DNA of 64,000 bases from Desarmillaria ectypa (lineage: Eukaryota > Basidiomycota > Agaricomycetes > Agaricales > Physalacriaceae): assembly GCA_030407005.1 (NCBI GenBank), contig JAUDYN010000008.1:2666001-2730000 (forward strand). The letters run 5' to 3'. Positions 24,152 to 35,219 of this stretch are shown here, piece by piece; within the stretch, counting starts at the first letter, position 1, and each line of letters opens with the position of its first letter. The position numbers and the translations under genes are program-made. The notes under the pieces are model-generated. The model made no database searches and was not told the origin of the DNA. It saw only the letters and a list, made by a program, of their open reading frames with translations.

Positions 24152-25189
24152 TATGCGAATTCAATGTGGAAGGTTTCAACTCTTGATAGCAGCAGGGAGG
24201 CCAGTTTGGGAACTACTTCCTGCATGCGTTGCTTAAATAGGCCACCTTCAAGTGCCACTTGTTGACCATGAAGCTGCCGAAGGAGTCAAGACAATCTGGA
24301 AATCTAGGGTGAAAGAGGTGGAACTTTCTATGGCTGCAGGGCAGTGGGTGAACATTATTGTCCTGATTGACTCCCGAATATTGTGTGCAAAGGTCCGGCT
24401 GTTTGTGAACAATTAAATTTGATGAAGGACTGGGACAAGAAGATCGCCACGTGGCTGAGCCACGGTGCCGAGTAATGCCGTCCCTCTTTGGTTTTAATTG
24501 CAAAAACATTTCTACGAGTCTCTCACGTGTGTCACTCCATTTTTGGTCCTCCAGTCGCATCTTTTCGACATCATGCTTGCATACCTAACTCTCAATGCAT
24601 CTACGGACGATGTCACATTGCAGAGATGGGCAACATGAACACCATCTCTGTCTAAATCTGTTAGATCCGGCACGTTGAAGTTCCAACGACGTGTACACTG
24701 ATGCTCGAGGGCCAATAAGGGAATATATTCCGAGCGAGTGAGGTTGTGAGAAGGTGGGAACAATCCTCTCCAATTCTAAAAAGATGGAATGTCATGACTG
24801 AAATCTACATAACCAATGGTAGCCGGAGAATAATGACGATGCTAACCTTTCGCCAGAGGGTACACTAGCAGAAGTACGTCTTGTTTTTTTTTGTCGTCGC
24901 GTCGCAGTAGATGACTGATTCTGAACCACTTTCCTAACTGTACATGCATCTCGTCAAGCAGCCTCGTAAATTAAGTCGTAAGCGCTCTTCTACTTATATG
25001 TTCTCGTTTTGTCGCTTACATGTCATTCGATAGTGAGTATCGCTGATAAGAAGTGGTAAACTTGTCGCACCCCGTGACGAAAGCCGAGCCTCTTACTATA
25101 CTATTCTTCAAGCATGTCTTTATAAATCCACGGAGTCGATCCTTCTTCTAGTTTTCCTCATTGAAGGACATGATTATACAGCTGGAATC
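24152..25189. other. Intergenic stretch with overlapping minus-strand frames
   Basis: Two minus-strand frames, 24512-24763 and 24213-24560, overlap in different frames. They could be one unrecognised gene with a frameshift near 24550: the first has YIPLLALEHQCTRRWNFNVP and the second QKWSDTRERLVEMFLQLKPK. No family match. The rest shows nothing. Confidence 0.3.
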
Positions 25190-25196
25190 GAAAACA

Positions 25197-25330
25197 ACGA
25201 AAATCTTACCATGTGCAACGGTTCATACGCTGTCATTTCAGATCGGTGGCAAGGTATCTACTACCTGTTTCTCCGGGTTATATCAGGGTTGGAGTACGGG
25301 TTGGAGTACTCAAGATACATTCAACACCTG
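25197..25330 (+). pseudogene. Duplicated scrap of the aspartic protease gene
   Basis: Bases about 25204-25260 nearly repeat 21993-22045 inside the protease gene, coding CAT(A/V)HTLSFQIGGK and running into the first bases of the following intron (GTATC). A looser match continues to about 25330. Because intronic bases are included, the copy arose from genomic DNA, not from mRNA. No start, catalytic motif or other part of the protease is present. Confidence 0.75.
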
Positions 25331-25620
25331 CAAAATATTATTAAATCTTGCAGCCTTCAAACTTTTGCTGTGTTTCTGTTCATTACGAGAGAGCGACAAG
25401 CAAGCGACTCGTGAGAATTCGAGCTCTCACGTGGTTCGGGAAGGCCCCTACAGGCGCTTGTCCAACGTCCCCCGCCCGCTCATAACTTAACTCTTGACGC
25501 CCAACACAAATATCTCCCTCATTGTGAAAGTCGCCACGATCGCATTAAAACAGGTACGTTCTGGCTCAGGGCGACTAGCTTTTTGTTTCTTTGCTGATTG
25601 AAGCTGCGTCAGCGGTACCG

Positions 25621-28600
25621 ATGCCTCCCAAACGGCGAATTTTGGTTGCGTTGGAAACTGAGCATATCCACAAGCGAAGGAAGCTTACAGTAAGTTTCAA
25701 GTAATCTTGGTTTCGAGATTAGTTCTCTGAGTTCTCCCACTGTTGTAGGTTCAGATTGGCGCAAGCGCCTCGAACGAGAATCTGATCCAAGAGATAGCGA
25801 GCTATGTTAACATCGAAGATCCTGCTAACATTGTTCTTGAATTACCTGGAGGCTTTGAGCTTCGTAGGCAAGAGTGAGGTTGAATTATTGGCATTCACGA
25901 ATCGCGCAACTGACCTATACGTTGAAAGCGGAATCGACTGCATTGAAGATGGTGAAGTCGTAACAGCAAGATACTGCTTGCAGCAGCCGGGACAGATTGA
26001 CCTTATGCCACCTGAAGCTTTGAACCCTTCCGTACCAGAAGCATCAGCCATAGAACCCAGACGGTTCATGGTTCGCCTGATCACCGCTAAAAGCGCTCGT
26101 GATTATGCTCGACAGACGCCAAGAGAGCAGGGAGAGAACCCAAATGGTGTGCACTGTTTCGAAGGCCAAGCAATAAGCGGTAACACCACGCTTGTACGCG
26201 AGTACCTGCACCTTTTGTCAAAAATCTAACGTTCCAGTAAGAGCTCCCTAAGGACCGAAGCCTGTCGTGCCTTAGGCTGGGGGGAATACGAGGAAGACAA
26301 CGAATGCCAACACGAACCTGAAAAAGCCTGCAGCTGTGTTATTGCTTCGGAGATAGAGCAATATGGTTTAGCTTCGACGTTGCATTGTCGGTTTTCAACA
26401 AATGGTAGCCTTTGCAAACATGAGACGTGTCCCTATTCGCACGTTGCTGTTTCCGGTCAGTCTTTTTTATTTATTTACAAAATACTAAACAAATAAACTG
26501 ACGTGTGTTTTAGGTCACCTTTACGCTGACGAACCACCACACTGTAGTATCTGTGCAGAATTCTTAGGCAGGCCTTCGTTTCGTGTCACTACACCTACTT
26601 GTAACTTTGACATGTTTAGGATTTCCTTGTCCGGATTGTATGAAGTTTGCTGTTGAAAATAATGTAGAACCTGGCGATGTTTTGTTTTGTCCTTTGGCAC
26701 AGGTGAGACTTTATGTTATCCACGAGCTCAACTTTACGAATCTCTTATAGAACGTGGGATGCGAGCACCTGCACCATCACCACTGCTTGCGAGGAATGAG
26801 CAGTCCGGGCTGCCCTTCTGGATGTTCAGTTGAAAGATACCCCAGAGAGCCAACCATCTTTGACACATCTGAACGACAAATCATCATCGCTTACGACGGC
26901 GATCGGATTGAGAGAATACCAATTCCACTCACTGCTGGCGTAATTGACTCAGTGATTCAAATACCCACCAATGATATCATCGGACTCGTGGAAAGCTTTC
27001 TCTCCCAGAAAGACTACAAGCATTCTGGCTTGTCTATCAGGATACATTCTCGCAACCCAATCACTGAGCAAGTACTTTCTTCTTCAGCCTCAATTATCCT
27101 GCATTTACATTTGCATACTAGATGCACTCCTCTGACACGTTCTACACTTGTTAGTGTTTGCTCATCTTCGAAGCACACTACTCAGAATCATCGACGTTTC
27201 GATATTTTCCGTCATAAGACTTACCTTAACCAAGCGTCAGAATCAATGGGACGCTTTTTTATAGACCTGCATACCTCCCAGTCACCGATTCTTGCTTGCG
27301 GGTGTGCTCGTCTGAGTGAACTCTTCCCACCTACGAACCAGGAGATTTCTCTCTACGTTGTCAAACGGCACCTACAGTATACCAATACGCAGAATGTTGG
27401 CAGTAAAGGCGTCGCGTCAAAGCAGAGTATGTATCTGAGCGACATGTCGTATCAGCCCTGCACCGTACAGACGCCTCGTGGAATGTCCGCCTTCCTTGCG
27501 TCGTTGTACAGGCTCTGCGCATTAGTCGCAGTCAAAGGGAGTGCCGCAGAGAGAAGGGTCATCTCTTCTCTCTACACAATTACTAGGTTTCCTCCTGCTG
27601 CCCGCACTCGTGAGTACAGCTAATCAAGTCAGAACCATTTGCATGGGGACTAAGCTTATGTAGTGGCCGTTCTTCTTCGTAACAAGAACCCTCTTCCGGA
27701 GGAACGGGCGGCGCTATCAGAGGCCATCTTTCATGCACTTCGCGATTTCATACCGGCTGGTATTGAAGGTCCCGTACAGATCAGCACCAATCCGGGGCGA
27801 CTCTTCGAAGCCGTGAGTCTATTCCTTGTGCCGCACTGTCGACTTACAGAAGCCATGAAAATTAGGCCCGTATTCTTCTCGGCCATATCTTGACAATGGG
27901 GGAGGTGATCGACCCAAACTTGGCGAACTCCGTAGTGGAAGATATCTCTCTTGTCTGTAGTGTGTCACAGAAGCGACTTATGGACCCGGTTTTACTGGGC
28001 ACAGAACGCGTCAACAGGAATATTAACGCGCTCCGGCAGGCTGGCGGAGAGCTATATCGACCCTCTCACAGAACGGCTGTGCCAGCGGCAGTGGACATGG
28101 AAGATTCGGCCAAACAAATACTCGACCAGCTCCTTTCTCATTCCAAGATGCTTGATTGTTCCTCAAAAATCGTGTTCTTTCCGACCAGAGTTGACCCTCC
28201 TTCATCATCCTCTGTCTACAGCCTTGATAGTTTGGGACGAGACTTCCACAATGCCATAAAACGAGTGAATGAGACGGACCTCGTCACCAGGGGACCATTG
28301 GATCTCAAAGCGGCGAATGTGATTCCTTTACAAATTGTGCTGGATGAAGTGGTATGTGATGGTCGCGCTCTTCCATTGGGTTTTGACGAGCGCTATCACT
28401 ATCTGCAGGGCTTCCTTGCAGTATTTACTGGTCGTGGTTGCGGCTCGACACGAGACGTCAACTTTTTTAGGCCTTCGTATGTCGTCCAACGGTTATGGCT
28501 TTTTGCACAAATACTCACTGTTCGATATTTCGACAGACACGGGGGTGACACTGAAGTGGATGTCAATGATGTTAGTCATGCCCTACAAAAAGTCATTGCG

Positions 28601-31600
28601 GAGAGACAGGCAGAAGATACGTGGCAGGTTGACAGCTTTGATGGTCTTTCTGGAACCAACCGACCCCCAGACGAGGCGAGAGTTCTTATGCAAAGATTTA
28701 ATGCCATTTACTCACCTTCGCTCTGGCCTTGTATAGGCAATAGTGTTATGCCTTGATCTCAGTAGTTCCATGAATGAGCTTTCGGGTGTCAGTCGTCCTA
28801 TCACACAGTCTGAGGGACTCCCGAGCAGATCCGCCTATGATCCCAATCTTGAAGCACAGAAGGTGATCGACGGGATTGCCTCAGGCATTTCTGATGATGT
28901 CATCCTGAAAAATGGTCGGTCGTGTCATTCATACTTTCATTCTCTAGACTAATGTCACCGGGCCTCCGGATAGCCAAACAATTTTTAAATAGCCAGAACT
29001 ATGAATGCCGACATGCCTGGTCCTCGTACCTCAAAAAACCTCGGGATGATGAGGGTAGATCATTCCTCTATGGCAATGGGTGGTATATAAGCGAGGACAG
29101 TTATGATCTGCTAAACAATCTTGGGATGATTACTAGCCGAGAAGCGCTGAGATATCATGAAATCCTGGAATCAAGACCGGATCTAAGGGATGAGATGGTT
29201 AATGTGCGATTCGAGATCGAGTTCTAGATAATCGTGTCCGCTAATGATCTCGTTCAGCTTGCCCATTTTGCCTTCGCCTGCTCCCACCAAAAGAATGCAA
29301 TTGTAGAACTGCTCCGCGACCCTATAAAAACAGAATTGACTGGCTTCGGACCTTTTGAAGTACCGGTACGACTCCTTGATCCCAAGTACGCTCTCACCTT
29401 AGATTTTGAGGATCGTGCTGACCAAACTCTCAGAACAGGAGATCTTCTACGCAACCCGAAGAACCCTCTAAATGCTCCCAGTGAAGGAATACTTGTCAAC
29501 AGCGATTCCTGTGATTACTTTGAGCAGCGTGAAGATTGGCCCCTGGGTTATTATGAACCATTTGAATCTTTGTTGGGCGCTTATATGGAACTAAAAACTT
29601 GGGTATGTTCTCAGATACCTTGTTCAAGGACGAAGTGTTGATTTCTACTGTAGGTATTAGCGGGTGACCTTTTATCGTCACTGGACGACGGTGGTGGGGA
29701 GTTCGTGCCAATCACTTGCAAGCACAATGAGAAACAGATGACGTGGGACCTTCCCGTCACCACTACCATACGAACTCTATACGCGATCTGCAACCGATTC
29801 ACAGAGGCAGCCTACTGCTCCTTCGCCATCAAGCACTCACGTTTCATTATTAATCTGAGCGATTTGCGCATCAGCATGACCAGCCTCTCGAGCGGTGGAG
29901 TTATTGAGCTTGTGTGAACCGTTCCGCACCACCGCGCAAGAATTGCAGCTGAGGTCTCGTTATGTGACCGTCATGTCGATCTGCTTCTGCCGCGTAAAGC
30001 TCCTGCCCTCTATGTTCTCAGCTATCTTCACCAACTCCATGAATTTCCTATGTCTCAAATGGCACTTTGGTGAGTTTGGGGAATTGCGTTCAAAAATCCT
30101 TTGAAACTCAAATTAAATTGAACCACAGGGACAGCCTTACCGATACTGGAGATGGTATGAGGAGGGGATTTATGTCTGACTACCTCGACGACTGTACCAT
30201 ACGTGTCCGTCAGAATCAAGCTGAGCCTCACAAGTTTGAGATCCTAACGTGGAGCGGGGGACTTACGGCAGAGCGCAGAGCAAAAGAGGAGAGTAAACAT
30301 CTCACGCGGCTGCACGTATTGAAGGAGCTAGTTAATCATCTCCTGAATCGCGCCGTGAGTCTAATCTATTTACGTTGATCTTTTGGTAACGTCCCAATCT
30401 AGGGATCCTTCGACACCTCGGTCTCGCTTGTCCTTGGACTTATTACATGTGAGCGTTACCTTGAAGATTTATGATTCCGGATAGAAAACTGATGCATGGT
30501 ATTCTTCTTATCCAGTTTCCGACACTATTAGTATAAAACAGGAACTGACGCCAATTTTCGAGAATTTCCGACGCCAACTAGAAGATGTGGATGCCGAAGG
30601 AGATACGAGCTTATATGACGCGCTTAACACTGCAAGAAGCACATTGGTAAATTATCGCAAGGATTTACCTGACCTCCGAAAGCGAATTATAGTTGTCTCT
30701 GATGGTAACCAGATTACATGTTCGCGCTCTGAAAGCTAATCAAACAACAGGTGATGACAATACATCCGTCTCCTCCGCTAGGGACGTAGCCATTGCTCTA
30801 CAAAAAGATCAAGTGATTGTAGATTCCGTTCAAGTTGGTACATACAATAATGATATCCTCCACGCGATATCAGTCGCTACCAATGGCTATCGATTCGCAC
30901 CACAGACATCGCTTAGCGACGCTCTCAGCATCTTTGTACGCCGTTTCTCTCTCCACCACCGAAGCTAGAAGCTAATATCTATCATAGGACCTTGAGACAA
31001 TGCTCTCATCCGCAGAGCGACCACCAAAGCCTGCACCTCCTCAGATACGTGGTATCTGGGAATGGAACATGCTCGGGAACACTTCACTGTATCCTACCGA
31101 CGTGGTCACCATTGACCGCTTCCCCAAACGGGCAGATCACTCAAAGCTGAACGAGAATGTTCAACCGGCTTCAAAGTCCGTGCACGCTGGTTCAAGCCAG
31201 AATGAACGTCAGAGGAGAATCATGCGCGAGGTAGGTTGTTTTCCCCCCTCCATTTCGCTTTCTGCCGTCACCGATTTCATCGTGCCTTTCACAGTTGAGG
31301 GAAATCGTAAGAGACCCTCATACGAACATCGACGTTTACGTGAACGAAAGCGACATATCTTTCTTCAAGCTCATACTTGAGGTTTGTTTCGGCGCCGTTA
31401 CACTCGGGCTGTTACGCATTTTTTTTTTTGGCATATATAAGGTACCAAAGGACACCGAAAACTGCGTATACGCTGGTGGAACATTCCTTTTGACATGCGA
31501 GTAAGTCACATTGCCCTCAAAAGGTCTGACTACACACTGACGAACGGTTGTCAGCTTACCGGAGTTTTATCCTCGTGACCCACCCAACATTCGGTTTGTG

Positions 31601-32015
31601 ACCTTCATCTTGCACCCAAACGTGTGTCATTATCCACTTACTTCATTTACACCGCTAACCGGAGCTACGGTGTAGATCTCGAAGCAAGGGAAAGTCTGCA
31701 TTGCTGAGCTAGGTCGCCTATGGTCGTCGGATATCAGCCTCAAGGACACGCTGAGCCTAGTGTACGGCTTGCTCCTGACACCTGACTTGGAGAACCCCGT
31801 GGAAATGCAAGCATCGTTAACGTATTGTGCGTCGATTGTTTTTGTAAAATCCTACATAAGCCTCATTAGCCTTGGTTACAGACGAAGATGGCGGATCGTT
31901 CGCTCTACACGCTGCTAATGCAGTCCGAGACCATGCATCCAAGACGCGAGAGGCGTGGAAGGAAGAATTGTCAACTGAAGTCGAAGATGACCGTGATACT
32001 GATGACCTGTACTAA
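25621..32015 (+). CDS. Large multidomain protein: beta-grasp-like modules, zinc clusters, vWA and C-terminal E2 (UBC) domain
   Basis: A chain of many exons ending at the TAA at 32013-32015. Start ATG 25621; exon 1 ends at GTAAGT (25690). N-terminal parts look like ubiquitin-like beta-grasp modules (KLTVQIGASASNENLIQEIA; later RFMVRLITAKSA and TLSSLRTEACRALGWG). Next a CCCH zinc-finger pattern (C-x8-C-x4-C-x3-H; CKHETCPYSH, about 26380-26450) and a Cys-rich RING-like cluster (HCSICAEFL, FPCPDCMKF, GCEHLHHHHC, GCPSGC). A helical middle follows. The vWA domain starts IVLCLDLSSSMNE (28742-28781; DxSxS MIDAS). It resumes, after an insertion of several hundred residues, with LTRLHVLKELVNHLLNRA, GDTSLYDALNTA (MIDAS Thr) and RIIVVSDGDDN. 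A further ubiquitin-like segment lies at 29700-29915. The C-terminal E2 domain keeps HPN-x7-Cys. Frames do not join cleanly near 25870, so a frameshift, sequence error or missed intron is possible. I infer a ubiquitin-transfer role; partners are unknown. Confidence 0.72.
31206..31965 (+). other. Ubiquitin-conjugating (UBC/E2) domain exons of the large fusion gene
   Basis: Read across four introns: RRIMRE, LREIVRDPHTNIDVYVNESD, FFKLILE, VPKDTENCVYAGGTFLLTC, DLPEFYPRDPPNIRFVTF, ILHPN, ISKQGKVCIAELGRLWSSDI, SLKDTLSLVYGLLLTPDLEN. It has the E2 order: N-terminal helix, P-x-x-t-x-Y-x-G-G-x-F, YP-x-x-PP, the HPN tripeptide, and the catalytic Cys (codon 31697-31699) eight residues after Asn, the usual E2 spacing, then the W and a C-terminal helix with NPVEMQAS. 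All hallmark residues are present, so the domain is predicted to be catalytically competent. Confidence 0.85.
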
Positions 32016-32188
32016 CACGAAGAACTACCTTTTGTGCTCGATGATAAGATCTTGATACTTTGCTTCCACGACTGAGCTTTTTGGTCAGGATGGTTGGAAA
32101 GGCTCGTTCAAACGAATCAAGAACATATTCCGAAATGAGCGAATAGATTGCACCAATAAATTACCATACACCCCAATAAAAATACTTC

Positions 32189-34618
32189 CTAGGCATATGC
32201 ATGCCTCAGACCCGCATTCGGTTTGAACACTGGTAACGGATGTGCCTCAAACACGTTCATCATTCATACATCCATACAGGCACAAACAAAAAGAGAGACA
32301 CACCTCCGTATTGAAAACATAATCTGATCAACAATGAACGAAACTAAACACCTGCAGCAAGTATTAAGTAACTCACCATTCAGCGGAAGCACACCATCAT
32401 CCGAGAACGTCAGATACAAATACTTCAACGTCTCGCTCTAATACACAAGTCAACGAACGATGCACCCCGATATTAAACCAAATACGCACCAGGAAAAACG
32501 TCTCCTGCTTGTCTTCCAGTGACACAGGGACAGTATCTACGTCTAGGACGGTCGCATACCCTCCATTCTTCAAACGACAGTGTTTCTGAATAGCAGAGAA
32601 GATATCCCAGGCGTATTTTCTATACCGGCTGTCATGGGTGAGGCGCCAGGCGATGAAGAGGGATTCGGTGGATTCGGGCCTTTTGGGATAGATCAGTCAC
32701 AACTACGCAACATAAAGGATGGTTATCCTTACCGCAGCATATATCTAGCATCATAAGATGCTGGTCCTCCTTTCCTATGATGCGCGTGCGTCAGATGGCT
32801 GCCACACCGCACAAAAGGAGTGCTTACTTTGAGCCTTTGATGTACCAGTCCCGTTCGGGGTAACCCTTAGCCGCATCTGCCTCATCCATTTTGAACATCA
32901 CGATTTCGGGAGCGAGACCACTGCGGTATGAGGTTATGACTCTATCATTATGTTGCGGGTCGCACGGGACTTACGTCTCTGTGTTATGCGTCTCCATGCA
33001 CGTCTCCAATAGTTCCAACCCTAGATACCAATCACGCTTGGCGGTGATGGGCATTTGTTCGACTTTTGGTGGGATGGTGACCCGGTTTCTCATGATCCCT
33101 GATGTTACGGCGCCGAGCATGAGCGTGCCGGGGAAGAAGCATACCAGATAATCTTGTTTCGGTACTACCTTGGGGTTCCTACATAATTGATATTGAGTTA
33201 AGATTCCAACTTGGACGAAGTGCAGGAGAACGTACAGTAATGAGCCTGGGTGCAGTTCTGCGATGAAAACTAGCCTCTGTCGAAAAGTTCTTTGTACCAT
33301 CCGGGTGTGAATGCTTCGCATCGACTTTTCGTACATCTAAACTCACGATGAAATGTCTGTGCTATCTACAGAGACGACTGACGCACCTCGCGATATAACC
33401 ATTCCGTTCGGTTCTGGAGAGGACATTATAGAAGCTATGCCCAAAACATGAAGGCGAGGCTTACAGTCTGGAGGAATTGTTTTCTACCAAGAGTCAGTCA
33501 TGCAAGCCATCCAAAAGGAACATATGTCTTACAGTAAATACTCATAGTAAGAATCGCCTCTCGAACCAAGACGTATGTCCGAAGTCACGAAAAGTCCTTT
33601 GGTATGCCTGTCACTCGTTAGCCTCAATAAACACGTGTTCAAATATGTCTTACTTCATCAGTATTGGCGCAAGATGTGTCAAACCCTCCGCCTTGTCCAA
33701 AAGGTCATGTATCACATGCATGACTTTTTCCGATTTGTGCCAGAAATCCGGCCGCTTCGCCAACTGAGCTAGATACCGAAATTCGAGCTGCAGTGTCGCA
33801 GCTTCAGCAGTACTTATAATTTCAGGCGCTGCGGAATCTGGGATGCCCACCCTACGAGCAAGGTTGACGGATGGAAGGGGTAAACCTGAGTTGGTATCAA
33901 AGGCGGGTAGTAGGCGATCTGCGAGCTCGATAGCGCGAAGAACGTATAGCTTGTCTTGAGTGAGGGTGAACGCTGAAAGAAGACCACCAAGAATACGGAT
34001 CGTAGTCTGCGAGAATCATCTTAGCACGTAAAAAACAAGTGCGAACAGGACCCTACCTCGAATGTACTGAATGATCCCTCCTTGTCGAATGAGAGGCTCT
34101 GCTCGACCCACCGCCGCGCCCGTGCATATTCATCGTTCAGGCCCATGATATACATCGTGTCGATGGCGTCGACGATGGTGTACCCCATACCTCCATCCAC
34201 CGAGAAATTTGAGCCCGTGTGCGTGAGCGGGTGGTATTCGTCTGCCCCCATTGCATCTCTTTCTATTGTGCATGTCAATAACGGCTAAGTATATACCATC
34301 GAGAACAGTACCATAGGCATGCCACGCGTGCTAGAAAAAAAAGTCATTAGGAGACAATAACCAACTAAATAACGCAACGCACTTTGAAGGCCTCAACAAT
34401 CTCAGCTCTCTTCTCTGCCGCCGAGTCTGGCTTCAAGTACGCCTCCTCGTTGTACGTAGTCAAGCTCGATCTGTCCTGCGAGTTACGCCACTGAGCAATT
34501 CCCTGTCAGCACTCACCCTTGCTCCTACGAACAGACTCACTTTCCCAAGGAGAAGGAGAAGAACGCAAATGCACGTTAACGGTAAAAACCGAATGAACTT
34601 GCGAGAGACTACTGGCAT
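32189..34618 (-). CDS. Class I alpha-1,2-mannosidase (GH47)
   Basis: Family: GH47 enzymes trim alpha-1,2-mannose from N-glycans in the ER/Golgi and use Ca2+. Start at the ATG at 34618 gives a short cytosolic end and a signal-anchor (FIRFLPLTCICVLLLLLGK), a type II membrane protein. Exons in order: YLKPDSAAEKRAEIVEAFKH, then DEYHPLTHTGSNF, GGMGYTIVDAIDTMYIMGL, NDEYARARRWVEQSLSFD, the ...ISTAEAATLQLEFRYLAQL stretch, LVCFFPGTLMLGAV, RDWYLGLELLETCMETHNTE, RPESTESLFIAWRLTHDSRY and YLYLTFSDDG. The last exon carries YVFNTEAHPLPVFKP, whose Thr is the Ca2+ ligand of the family, and the stop at 32189. About ten introns of 45-80 bp interrupt it. The gene converges on the E2 fusion gene with 173 bp between stops. 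It looks complete. Confidence 0.9.
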
Positions 34619-35219
34619 ATTTGAAGGCAACTAAGCGAAGGCATTTCTCTTTCGTGAATGATAGGAGGGACTCGAGGGGCACGACGTACCTTTCCAGCCC
34701 GCTAACCCACGACTGCAGCAGAATGTGAAAAGTTTAATGCTGATTCCTCCGAACTGTCGCACGACAGCCGACGTTCGCACAGTAATAAATATCGACAGAA
34801 AGCGAAGAGAAAAGGAGAGCGGGAGGAGAAGAACCCAACATGATCAAGGTCCAGACAAAGGGGTTGATTCCGAATTTAGTCACCGACGGATGATTGGTAC
34901 ACAAGGACCCGCAACGTCAAGGAACGGGACTTCACCAGTCCTGGACGCTATTATTCACACAGAGGCCAGCCGCTACAAAGCTCTGAATTATTCGGTGACA
35001 AGGTACTAGCATCAATCTGCTAATGCGCTGGTGACAGCGAAAGTGGGCACTGATCCGAAAACACGAGAAATACAAGGAACGCCCTCCCTCAATCTAACCG
35101 AGAAAGCCCAGAATACGACCTTTTAAAATATACGAAGCAGTGAATATAACACGATTAGTACCCTCTATGCGAAGCAGATAACTGGTATAAATATACAAAA
35201 AAATCGTCAAAAGAAATCA
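34619..35219. other. Intergenic stretch
   Basis: This separates the start of the GH47 gene from the stop of the RhoGAP gene, both minus strand, so it should hold the GH47 promoter. A plus-strand open frame at 34725-35009 is basic and low in complexity, and I do not accept it as a gene. Confidence 0.5.

Noticed and set aside
27945..28015. U-box-like string (CSVSQKRLMDPVLL) inside the E2 fusion gene
   Set aside because: It matches only the short CxxS...DPV part of a U-box; the following GHTYER-like segment and tryptophan are missing, so I do not call a U-box.
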